A DNA stretch of 45,504 nt from Alcaligenaceae bacterium (GTDB taxonomy: Bacteria; Pseudomonadota; Gammaproteobacteria; Burkholderiales; Burkholderiaceae_B): positions 1-45,504 of the forward strand of contig JAAYGT010000135.1 in the NCBI GenBank assembly GCA_012727555.1. Reading direction: 5' to 3'. This document shows positions 1 to 7,896 of this stretch, in pieces; position 1 is the first letter of the stretch; the number at the start of each line of letters is the position of its first letter. A program made the translations under genes and the position numbers. Below the pieces are notes generated by a model. That model made no database searches. It was not told the DNA's origin and worked only from the letters and a program-made list of their open reading frames with translations.

Positions 1-1046
1 ACTTTGTCTGGCGTTATTTACCTCATATCCGCCAGATTCAGGGTGGCAAAATCAGGCTCGACTGGCCTGGTGCCCTGCTGATTGCGCTGGTGCTTGCTTC
101 TTTGCAGTTGCTGGTCGAGCGTCTGGCCCGGCATGGGCCCGATGCTACAGTTCTTGTGCTTGCCCTGGTGTGCGCGCTGGTTCTGCTTGCGTTGGTGGTC
201 TGGGAGCGACGCTTTCCCCAACCTATCCTGCCCTCCGAGCTGTTTCGCAACAAAGGGGTGGTGGCCTTGTTCTTTTTGTCGTTTTTCACGGGCTTTGTCA
301 TGTTCGCCCTGTTGTTTTTCCTGCCGCTGTTGCTGCAGGGCGGGTTCGGGCTGGACCCCAGGCAGGTTGGGGTGCTGATCACACCCATGGTCGTGTGTAT
401 CACGGTTGGCAGTCTGATCAACGCGCGCGTGGTTATTCGTTTGCCGCGTCCGAATCTGGTGTTGTATACCGGGTTCATGTGCCTTGTGCTGGCCAGTGCC
501 GGTTTCATTGTCACCCATGCCGGCACACCTCAGCCCCTGGTGTATCTCTACATGATTCTGGCAGGTGTGGGGCTGGGTTTTGTGATGCCTAATCTGACGA
601 TCTTCGTTCAGGAACTTGCCGGACGCTCTTTGCTGGGTATATCAACGGCTGTGCTGCAGTCCTTTCGCATGATCGGCGGTATGCTGGGTACGACCATTGT
701 CGGCGCCATTGTGGTGCAGTATTACACAAGCCAGATTGAGCGGGTCGTGACGGAAGGTCAGGGTACCGACTGGATCCATAAGCTCAAAGATCCCCAGATG
801 CTGGTCAACCAAGACAGTCAAACGGGTTTTGCAACGGATCTGCAGCGTCTAGGCTTGAACGCCGACCCCTTCATCGATGCTGCGCGTGGCGTGCTGGTCA
901 CTTCGGTTCATATCGGATTCCTGACCCTGGTCATTGCAGGCCTGGTTGCTCTGGTCTGGGTTTACAGGGTTCCGCTGGTCAGGCTGTCGCGACCACAGCC
1001 TCAGGCTGCGGGCCAGGGGCGCGATGATCCTCCGGGAAAAGGGTAA
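1..1046 (+). CDS. MFS multidrug exporter, DHA2 (EmrB/QacA) type, 5' truncated
   Basis: An open frame runs in from the left edge (frame beginning at base 3) to a TAA at 1044-1046, leaving about 347 residues of the C-terminal half. Several hydrophobic membrane segments are visible. The stretch QPILPSELFRNKGVVALF matches the linker and helix seen halfway through 14-helix drug:H+ antiporters of the EmrB/QacA (DHA2) type, and a long periplasmic-looking loop (around bases 720-880) precedes the last helix, as in that family. The tail is short and polar. A marR-family gene starts 4 bases after the stop, so the two are probably co-transcribed, with the regulator controlling the pump. The substrate cannot be told from the sequence. 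The N-terminal half and the true start lie outside the window. Confidence 0.85.
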   Translation, partial: FVWRYLPHIRQIQGGKIRLDWPGALLIALVLASLQLLVERLARHGPDATVLVLALVCALVLLALVVWERRFPQPILPSELFRNKGVVALFFLSFFTGFVMFALLFFLPLLLQGGFGLDPRQVGVLITPMVVCITVGSLINARVVIRLPRPNLVLYTGFMCLVLASAGFIVTHAGTPQPLVYLYMILAGVGLGFVMPNLTIFVQELAGRSLLGISTAVLQSFRMIGGMLGTTIVGAIVVQYYTSQIERVVTEGQGTDWIHKLKDPQMLVNQDSQTGFATDLQRLGLNADPFIDAARGVLVTSVHIGFLTLVIAGLVALVWVYRVPLVRLSRPQPQAAGQGRDDPPGKG

Positions 1047-1050
1047 AGCA

Positions 1051-1497
1051 ATGCATGAACCGATCCAGACTCTTGCCATACAGCAACTTGGGCGAACGCA
1101 CCGGGCGTATCTTTCAGCCTTCGAGGCACACATCGGGTTGTCCATGCAGCGCTGGCGTGTTCTTTTGCTGTTGCATCAGTTGGGCGAACTGTCCCAAAAA
1201 GAACTGGCGCTGCGTCTTCCCATGGATCCAGGCGCCCTCACGCGTCTGATCAAAGCCATCGAGCAACAAGGCTGGATTGCCCGGCGCAACGATGCGACCG
1301 ACAACCGGCTGACCAATGTGGCCCTGACTGATGCAGGCTGCGCGGTTGTCAACGAAATGCTGCCCAAGCGGGGAGCATTTATCGAGAATGCATTTGGGGA
1401 TCTCAGCCAGGAGCAAGTGGTTGCATTGACTTCCATGCTCAAAACGCTTGAGCATCACCTGAATGCCGACCTGGCTGCGGCATTGCAGCGTAGCTGA
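1051..1497 (+). CDS. MarR-family transcriptional regulator
   Basis: A 148-residue protein beginning MHEPIQTLAIQQLGRTHRAY, with the length and fold order of MarR proteins: an N-terminal dimerisation helix, then a winged helix (LSQKELALRLPMDPGALTRL, about residues 46-65), a wing carrying the usual D-x-R (NDATDNRL, about 80-87), and C-terminal helices for dimerisation. The frame is open upstream of 1051, but the ATG at 1051 sits 4 bases after the exporter stop and gives a family-typical N-terminus, so I chose it. MarR proteins usually repress their own operon and release DNA when they bind a phenolic or drug-like ligand. Control of the adjacent exporter is inferred from position. No operator is visible because the operon start lies outside the window. 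Confidence 0.88.
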   Translation: MHEPIQTLAIQQLGRTHRAYLSAFEAHIGLSMQRWRVLLLLHQLGELSQKELALRLPMDPGALTRLIKAIEQQGWIARRNDATDNRLTNVALTDAGCAVVNEMLPKRGAFIENAFGDLSQEQVVALTSMLKTLEHHLNADLAAALQRS

Positions 1498-1553
1498 ACA
1501 AGCATCTTCCCGAATTTATGTGCGCATCGCCACGCGTTCGGTCCGGGCGCGGG

Positions 1554-1559
1554 TACAAT
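1554..1559 (+). promoter_or_regulatory. Candidate -10 box of eno
   Basis: TACAAT at 1554-1559, about 90 bases before the eno ATG, resembles a sigma-70 -10 box. No convincing -35 box lies at the right distance, so the call is weak. A small hairpin (1584-1599) lies between it and the gene. Confidence 0.35.
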
Positions 1560-1583
1560 CACGTCTACAGAATCTTCCTGGTG

Positions 1584-2937
<1,354 letters not shown>

Positions 2938-2946
2938 TACATAACC

Positions 2947-2969
2947 GGCTGCCGTTTCGCACGGTAGCC
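2947..2969 (+). terminator. Stem-loop between eno and ftsB
   Basis: GGCTGCCGT (2947-2955) pairs with ACGGTAGCC (2961-2969) over 9 bp with one G-U pair and a TTCGC loop. No T tract follows, so it is more likely an mRNA-stabilising or partial attenuating hairpin below the highly expressed eno than a full terminator. Confidence 0.4.
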
Positions 2970-2985
2970 TCTCGTGCGTGTCTGA

Positions 2986-3309
2986 ATGCGTCTGCTTCTT
3001 CTCGTTCTGGTTGCCCTTACGGCATTCATCCAGTACCCCTTGTGGTGGGGTAAGGGCGGTTGGTTGCGTGTTCAGCAACTCGAACAACAAATCGCTGCAC
3101 GGCAGGAAGAAATCCGGGCGCTTGAGGCACGTAACAACGCCTTGATGGCTGAAGTTCAGGATCTTGGTACCGGTGTCGATGCTGTTGAAGAGCGTGCCCG
3201 TACCGAAATGGGTATGGTACGCGATGGCGAAGTCTTCGTCGAATTGCTCAGACCTGACCAACCCTTGCCGCCCCCCTTTGTGCCGCCGGCTAGAAACAGC
3301 ACAAGGTAA
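2986..3309 (+). CDS. ftsB: Cell division protein FtsB
   Basis: A 107-residue bitopic protein. A short cytoplasmic N-terminus leads into one transmembrane helix (MRLLLLVLVALTAFIQYPLW, about residues 1-20). A leucine/alanine-rich coiled coil follows (about 27-65: QLEQQIAARQEEIRALEARN), then the conserved ERARTEMGMVRDGEVFVELL segment that contacts FtsL and FtsQ. FtsB joins FtsL and FtsQ in the divisome and helps activate septal peptidoglycan synthesis. Position directly after eno is the classic location. The last 20 bases overlap the end of the convergent TadE-like gene. The C-terminus is proline-rich and variable, as is common. Confidence 0.95.
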   Translation: MRLLLLVLVALTAFIQYPLWWGKGGWLRVQQLEQQIAARQEEIRALEARNNALMAEVQDLGTGVDAVEERARTEMGMVRDGEVFVELLRPDQPLPPPFVPPARNSTR

Positions 3310-4321
3310 CGCCGCAGGCTGGGTCACCGGCTGGCGTTCCGGGGGGCGCTAAATGGCCTGCAGGCAATGAATGACCGTCAGGGGTCGTGCCTGGTGCGGG
3401 TGTTACCGGGTTGCTCTGCGGGTAGTTTGCATGGCTGCCCCATTCCGGCCAGTAAGCGCCCTCTCCGTGTCCAGGATATTCCGCAGGCTTGGGGGGTAAT
3501 GGTGGGGATGCCTGCGGTTGGCCGCGCGTGCACCAAAGCCCTGTGCAAAGGCTGTCCTGCATGCCTTGCTTGTTTTTGTTGCCTTTGGGCGCTTCTCCGG
3601 CGCGCTGAATGTACCCGGTGTCAGGTAGCGGCCAGAGCACCGGGTGGGTCTGCATGATTACCGAGATCCGGGCTTTTATCGGCAAATAACCATGTGATAG
3701 TGCATGCTGGCTGTAGTTGCCGTTACGTTGGCCAAAAATTTTCAGTAACTGTGAAACTCCCCGCAGCAGTGGCTGTTTCAGGTACGTCAGTTCCAGTGTC
3801 AGTGTGTTCGCCTGGTAGATGCTCTGGTCGGTTCCTGTCGTGTTATGCAGGGCCTGGGAACGGGTGTGTTGTTCGTACTGATAGTGGTTGTTGATCACAG
3901 GGTATCCGTTGGGTTGGCTCCTTCCCAGGGCGGTGTCTGCATGCACGGCAAAGGCATTGGCGTCCGGCGACGCAATCCTGATTTCCCAGGCTGCACGACC
4001 TGTTTTTTCTTCGATCTGGCTTACGGTTCGTGTCAGCAGGCTTGGTCGGTGGGTATGCCGGTCGGCCGGGTGCAATGGCCTCAGGCTTTGCGTAAATACC
4101 TGGGTGATTGTTTCCGGGTTGGCGTGCAACGTGCTGGCCGCCCGTGCAGTCTGCAGCAGGGCGTGATCCAGAACACCGCGTACGGAATACCAATGTATGG
4201 TTTCAACAGCACCGAACCCCAACAGCAAAACCGGCACTGCGCCGGCCAGAAACTCAAGTGCGCTGTTGCCGCGCTGGTGTTGCCGTGCGCGTAACGTGTC
4301 GCGATCTTTATGGGCAACCAT
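3290..4321 (-). CDS. Orphan TadE-like protein with proline-rich tail
   Basis: About 343 residues from ATG 4321; an upstream in-frame ATG at 4378 would add 19. I prefer 4321 because AGGG lies about 9 bases before it and the TadE signature then starts near residue 18. That signature, GNSALEFLAGAVPVLLLGFG followed by AVETIHWYSVRGVLDHALLQ, is the glycine/glutamate motif plus hydrophobic helix of TadE/TadG-type pseudopilins or minor pilins. The rest is extracytoplasmic and not recognisable; the last 110 residues are rich in Pro and Gly with four cysteines. No other tad/flp gene (ATPase, TadB/C, secretin, prepilin peptidase) is in the window, so its secretion machinery, if any, is elsewhere. It overlaps ftsB tail to tail by 20 bases and follows hslO on the same strand after 106 bases. 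The role is unknown. Confidence 0.65.
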   Translation of the reverse strand: MVAHKDRDTLRARQHQRGNSALEFLAGAVPVLLLGFGAVETIHWYSVRGVLDHALLQTARAASTLHANPETITQVFTQSLRPLHPADRHTHRPSLLTRTVSQIEEKTGRAAWEIRIASPDANAFAVHADTALGRSQPNGYPVINNHYQYEQHTRSQALHNTTGTDQSIYQANTLTLELTYLKQPLLRGVSQLLKIFGQRNGNYSQHALSHGYLPIKARISVIMQTHPVLWPLPDTGYIQRAGEAPKGNKNKQGMQDSLCTGLWCTRGQPQASPPLPPKPAEYPGHGEGAYWPEWGSHANYPQSNPVTPAPGTTPDGHSLPAGHLAPPGTPAGDPACGVTLCCF

Positions 4322-4427
4322 GACAAACACCCTGCGGTGGAAAGGCAGGCCAGTATGGCAAGGCCTTTGCCACCGCACAACACAGACCGGCGCGTTGTGC
4401 AGGCTTTATTTGTCGCGGTGAACAGTG

Positions 4428-5378
4428 TCAGTGCACAGTGGCATCCGGCGGCAGGCCGGTCTGTGTGGCTCCGGTGAAAAGACCTGTGCAGTCAACGGCG
4501 TCGAAGTGATACGGTTTACCGCAGAAATTGCAGACTATTTCAACAGAACCGCGTTCCTGCACAATACTGTCAACTTCGCTTTGCCCCAGGTTTTGCAGCA
4601 TCTGGGCAACACGTTCACGTGTGCAGGGACAATGCCATGCAACGGGTTGTGGATCGAATGTGAGCAAGTCTTCCTGCCAGAAAAGACGGTGAATCACCGT
4701 ATCGGAATCGAGTTCGAGCAATTCGGTCTGTTTGAGTGTTGCGGACAGGTGAAGCAGTCGTTCCCAGGTTTCGGCAGCAGTGGGGGTGGTGGCTTCCTGC
4801 GTGTCGGGTTTGGCCTGTGGCTGGTGCAGGCCGCCATGATCGGGCAGGCGTTGCAGCAGCATGCCGGCGGCGTGTTGTGCGTCGGCTGTCAGCCACAGGC
4901 GTGTATCGAGTTGTTCTGACGAGGCCATGTAGTGCTCAAGAACCTGGGCAACTGAATCCCCCTCAAGGGGTACGACGCCCTGGTAGGGTTGAAAACCCTG
5001 GGTTTTCTGGTTGGGGTCAAGCACCACGATGAAGCGACCCTGGCCCTGGCTGTTGAGCAGTGTTTGCAGCGTGCCTGAATCGGGCACGGTGTGACCATCG
5101 CGCAGTGTTGCGGTGGCGCGAATGTTCAGTTCCGATGTGCATTCGACCACAACCAGAGCGACCGGGCCATCGCCCTGCAATTGCAGTATCAGAGAGCCAT
5201 CGAATTTCAGGTTCGAAGCCAGCAGCACCGACGCTGCAACGAGCTCACCCAGCAGGCGCTGCACAGGTACCGGATAACTTTGGTGCGCAAGCCCGACCTG
5301 CCAGGCTTGTTCAAGCCGGACAATCTGAACGCGTGTGCTGTGATCAGGTAAAAGGTATTTTTTGAGAAGATCATTCAT
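4428..5378 (-). CDS. hslO: Redox-activated chaperone Hsp33
   Basis: A 316-residue Hsp33 homologue, slightly longer than the roughly 290-residue enterobacterial protein. The N-terminal domain begins MNDLLKKYLLPDHSTRVQIV. The C-terminal redox switch carries four cysteines as CxC (Cys250, Cys252) and CxxC (Cys283, Cys286), which bind zinc when reduced. In characterised Hsp33 proteins, peroxide plus heat or hypochlorite oxidises these cysteines, releases zinc and turns the protein into a holdase chaperone; conservation of all four suggests the same here. The ATG lies 27 bases after the stop of the AMP-ligase relative, so hslO may be read from that gene's promoter. A 7-bp GCACAAC/GTTGTGC stem (4375-4400) lies downstream without a U tract. 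Confidence 0.96.
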   Translation of the reverse strand: MNDLLKKYLLPDHSTRVQIVRLEQAWQVGLAHQSYPVPVQRLLGELVAASVLLASNLKFDGSLILQLQGDGPVALVVVECTSELNIRATATLRDGHTVPDSGTLQTLLNSQGQGRFIVVLDPNQKTQGFQPYQGVVPLEGDSVAQVLEHYMASSEQLDTRLWLTADAQHAAGMLLQRLPDHGGLHQPQAKPDTQEATTPTAAETWERLLHLSATLKQTELLELDSDTVIHRLFWQEDLLTFDPQPVAWHCPCTRERVAQMLQNLGQSEVDSIVQERGSVEIVCNFCGKPYHFDAVDCTGLFTGATQTGLPPDATVH

Positions 5379-5405
5379 ACGCCGATTTTAGCTGATCCGG
5401 GCGTA

Positions 5406-6749
5406 TCATTCGGGCTTGTTTTGCAGCCAGACATTCCCTTGTGTGTCGATGCGGGCGTAATCGTGGGTCAGGTGCCATGGCGCCACGTTTGATAGCGTGG
5501 TGTCTTGTGCTGTGGGGTCAGCCCAGTAACCGGAGAACAAGGCTGGGTCCGGGTGATCGTGGATGTCATGTGTGGCCACCGCCAATTGGCCGGTATGCCC
5601 AGGCGGGCAGGGCAGGCCTGCAGAGTCGAGAACCGCAATTCTGTGGCCCGGTACGGGGCGTCCGCAGGAACCTGGTGCGGTTGGCCATTTTTCATGGCTT
5701 TGCGCAATAACGCAGCCGGTTTCCGGGGTGCTGAAGAACGCATTGGGCATGACGCCGAGCACATGCCGGCAATGCCGGGATGTTGTGCCCGCCGGATCTT
5801 TGCCTTCGAGTGCGATGGCCCGAAGGTGCGGCAGCACCAGAGGTTCCGTGATCGCGTTTTTTGCGTAGGGCCCCAGCACACGGTTCAGTGCCTGGGTGCT
5901 GATCAGGATGTTGGTGATACGGTTATTCAGAATCAGGTCAAGTGCAGCGTCGGGTGAGACGGGAGCTTCGGTACTGAGCAGCGGAACACCAAAGTACATT
6001 GCAGGAAGCAGGGCATTGAGCAGGCCGCTGGCCGAGCGCCAGTCGTGGGGTGTCCAGAAAATATCGCCCGGGACTGGGCACCAGTTCTGAACACACACAA
6101 AACCCGGCAAGTTGCCGATCAGGGTGCCGTGTGCCAGGCTCACGCCGTACAGGTTTTCGCCTTGGTGCTGCTTGCCATACAGAAGCAGGGCGGGGCTGGA
6201 TGAGCGTGTGGCCACCGGGGTGAAGGTGCCTGTCTGGCGCGCCAGCAGTGTGCGCCAGCTTATGGCCAGTTCGTGTTCGATGTCGGCACTGATAATTTGC
6301 CCCAGTTGTGGACAATGCGACTGCGCGGTGACAAGACCGGGCAGGGAGAGTTTATCGGCAATGGCAACTCGTACCCCTGAGTTGTTCAGGCAGTAAGATA
6401 ATTCAGGGGTCGTGAGGTTTGTGGTGAACGGGACGGCAATGGCACCGGTTGCGAGAATAGCCATGAGCGCGGCGGCACACTTGGGTGACTGCCCCATGAG
6501 CAAGGCCACACGGTCGCCCGGCTGCACGCCCATTTTCTGCAGGCCGTTGGCCAGTTGGCTGGTGGTTAGTGCCAGTTGTGCGTATGTGTGCGTTTGCCGA
6601 TCGTGGCGCGCGCCATGGTGTATGAGTGCCGTGCGCCGTGCGTCGGACGGATTTCCAGCCCACCGGTACAGGCAGGCCTGCGCAATGTTGAACTGAGAGG
6701 GCACCCACCACTGGTAAGAATGATACAGCTCAGGGTATTGGTCGTTCAT
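5406..6749 (-). CDS. Eroded acyl-CoA synthetase-like (AMP-ligase) protein, probably not an active ligase
   Basis: A 447-residue relative of the ANL superfamily (acyl/acetyl-CoA synthetases, usually 500-560 residues). The N-terminal part is family-like: YAQLALTTSQLANGLQKMG, QPGDRVALLMGQSPKCAAAL, GAIAVPF. The ATP-phosphate loop, normally a Ser/Thr/Gly-rich SGTTGxPKG motif, should lie near residues 190-205 but reads LLLYGKQHQGENLYGVSLAHG, with the loop residues lost. The A5 motif is only partly kept (FSTPETG, about 339-345). The protein stops just after the hinge region (HDYARIDTQGNVW), so the mobile C-terminal domain with the catalytic lysine is absent. hslO begins 27 bases later, so there is no room for that domain in another frame. 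I infer a pseudoenzyme or a decaying gene kept open. The frame has no internal stop. Confidence 0.75.
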   Translation of the reverse strand: MNDQYPELYHSYQWWVPSQFNIAQACLYRWAGNPSDARRTALIHHGARHDRQTHTYAQLALTTSQLANGLQKMGVQPGDRVALLMGQSPKCAAALMAILATGAIAVPFTTNLTTPELSYCLNNSGVRVAIADKLSLPGLVTAQSHCPQLGQIISADIEHELAISWRTLLARQTGTFTPVATRSSSPALLLYGKQHQGENLYGVSLAHGTLIGNLPGFVCVQNWCPVPGDIFWTPHDWRSASGLLNALLPAMYFGVPLLSTEAPVSPDAALDLILNNRITNILISTQALNRVLGPYAKNAITEPLVLPHLRAIALEGKDPAGTTSRHCRHVLGVMPNAFFSTPETGCVIAQSHEKWPTAPGSCGRPVPGHRIAVLDSAGLPCPPGHTGQLAVATHDIHDHPDPALFSGYWADPTAQDTTLSNVAPWHLTHDYARIDTQGNVWLQNKPE

Positions 6750-6863
6750 GTTTTCTGCTTTTTGCTAGGCGTGCTGCGTGCCTTGGGCACCACAGGCTAC
6801 AGCATGAACGACAACCCCTGTCTGTGCAATCCCTGAGCAGGTTAAACCGGTTGTCCTAAGGGT

Positions 6864-7400
6864 TTACACTGATTTGTTACGTGTTGTTTTTGGCGCGTTG
6901 ATCAGCCGCGTTCCCGCCAGGCGATCATGCAGAAACTGGGTCTGGGGGTCAAACCATGTCCAGATGAAGCCAAGAAATGGCGTGAACACGATCAGCAGGT
7001 CAGTGGAGCTGTAGCCTGTGAGCCTGGAGGCGTACATGACAAGCAGGGCCCCCAGCAGGGGAATGGGCCAGAGCAGTAGATAACGTGCCATCAGCCGCCC
7101 CAATGTGGGTGTCGTGCCGGTTGTATCGACAAGGCGGATATCCCAGGTTTTCATGGGCAGCGTTTGCCCTTTGCGGCGCCAGCAGATCAAGAAATAGATG
7201 CCGATGGCCACAAAAAGGACTGCCTGACGGGTATGTCGCAGATTCAGCGCGTCCCGACTTTGGGTGAGCGTATCGAAAAGATAGCCTGCCAGGAAAACAA
7301 CACCGAATAGCAGAACCCCTTCGTACATCATGCAGGCAAACCGCCGCCAGCGACCCGGGCAGCTGAAGATTTCTGGATGGGTTTCGTGATGGTCGGTCAT
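6864..7400 (-). CDS. RDD-family integral membrane protein
   Basis: 178 residues from the ATG at 7400; a GTG at 7445 would add 15 residues but lies almost on the preceding terminator's U tract, so I reject it. The RDD hallmarks are present: PGRWRRFACMMYEGVLLFGV near the start, a second hydrophobic segment with YFLICWRRKGQTLPMKTWDIRLV, a third helix pair after LGRLMARYLLLWPI, and a C-terminal FLHDRLAGTRLI, where DRLAGT matches the family's ending. At least three or four membrane helices are visible. Many RDD proteins have no known role; some have been linked to ion or osmolyte transport. The AMP-ligase relative follows after 114 bases on the same strand. Confidence 0.85.
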   Translation of the reverse strand: MTDHHETHPEIFSCPGRWRRFACMMYEGVLLFGVVFLAGYLFDTLTQSRDALNLRHTRQAVLFVAIGIYFLICWRRKGQTLPMKTWDIRLVDTTGTTPTLGRLMARYLLLWPIPLLGALLVMYASRLTGYSSTDLLIVFTPFLGFIWTWFDPQTQFLHDRLAGTRLINAPKTTRNKSV

Positions 7401-7450
7401 GGTGTTTATGAAAGGCAGCAGGGATGCAATTATCGCCGATTTCACTACTC

Positions 7451-7478
7451 AAAAAAAAACCGCCTTGTTCAGGCGGTT
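7451..7478 (-). terminator. Rho-independent terminator of the small ORF unit
   Basis: On the minus strand AACCGCC, a 7-base loop and GGCGGTT form a 7-bp stem (7458-7478), followed directly by a run of T residues (minus strand of 7457-7451). This is a textbook intrinsic terminator and ends the transcript from the promoter at 7755-7783. It also separates that unit from the RDD gene. Confidence 0.85.
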
Positions 7479-7498
7479 GTGGAGCAGTGGAGCCCAAG

Positions 7499-7518
7499 CT
7501 GCCACGTGCAAGTGGCAG
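7499..7518 (-). other. Hairpin in the 3' UTR of the small ORF
   Basis: CTGCCAC (7499-7505) and GTGGCAG (7512-7518) form a perfect 7-bp stem with a 6-base loop. It lies between the stop of the 64-codon ORF and its terminator, so the transcript would have two successive stem-loops at its 3' end. Confidence 0.5.
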
Positions 7519-7526
7519 GCAGGGTG

Positions 7527-7721
7527 TCAGTGCGATGAGCGCAACTGACCCGATGGTGCAGTGTGTTCCACGTGTGCGGCCGTACCAGCCAGCTTCAGTT
7601 TCGCTAGCAGAGCTTTCAGCGACACAAGCGGCTTGAAGCTCATCTCTTCCCGGATGGCTTCGCTGATGAGACGGCGCTCAAGCGCATCGCTCAGAACGGA
7701 GTTGGGGTCATACTGGATCAT
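7527..7721 (-). CDS. Small protein of unknown function (64 aa) under its own promoter and terminator
   Basis: A 64-residue ORF beginning MIQYDPNSVLSDALERRLIS. I do not recognise the family. The first 50 residues look helical and amphipathic with mixed charge (SEAIREEMSFKPLVSLKALL), and the end is polar with several Ser and His. There is no signal peptide, membrane helix or cysteine. The reason to take it seriously is its setting: a good sigma-70 promoter (7755-7783) lies about 35 bases upstream, embedded in a perfect inverted repeat, and a strong terminator follows (7451-7478). The Shine-Dalgarno match is weak (CCGAGA before the ATG). The roughly 300-nt transcript could instead act as a regulatory RNA, or encode a small regulator that binds its own promoter. 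Both are inference. Confidence 0.55.
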   Translation of the reverse strand: MIQYDPNSVLSDALERRLISEAIREEMSFKPLVSLKALLAKLKLAGTAAHVEHTAPSGQLRSSH

Positions 7722-7739
7722 GATAGTCTCGGCAGTGCA

Positions 7740-7774
7740 TTAGGGTTAACCCGTATTATAGGTATTAACCCTAA
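7740..7774. promoter_or_regulatory. Perfect inverted repeat (operator candidate) around the small ORF promoter
   Basis: TTAGGGTTAA at 7740-7749 and its exact complement TTAACCCTAA at 7765-7774 are separated by 15 bases, with arm centres 25 bp apart. The -10 box of the minus-strand promoter (7755-7760) lies between the arms and the -35 box just outside. The left arm overlaps a self-complementary GGGTTAACCC (7743-7752). This layout is that of an operator where a dimeric or tetrameric repressor blocks RNA polymerase. Confidence 0.65.
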
Positions 7775-7783
7775 TAAGAGCAA
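7755..7783 (-). promoter_or_regulatory. Sigma-70 promoter of the 64-aa ORF
   Basis: Reading the minus strand: -35 TTGCTC (7783-7778), a 17-bp spacer, and a consensus -10 TATAAT (7760-7755). Transcription should start near 7748, giving a leader of about 27 nt before the ATG at 7721. Confidence 0.75.
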
Positions 7784-7896
7784 GCCTGTTTGACGTCTCT
7801 GCCCGTCGTCGGACCTGGATCGTTGGTTTGCCGCCATCGTTTTCCGGGTGCGACAGGCTGGCTGTATGGTGCAGGCGAGACAAGGTTCGAGGTTGG

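Noticed and set aside
6864-7445. Longer RDD protein from GTG 7445
   Set aside because: The GTG is 5 bases from the U tract of an upstream terminator, and the family-typical N-terminus begins at ATG 7400.
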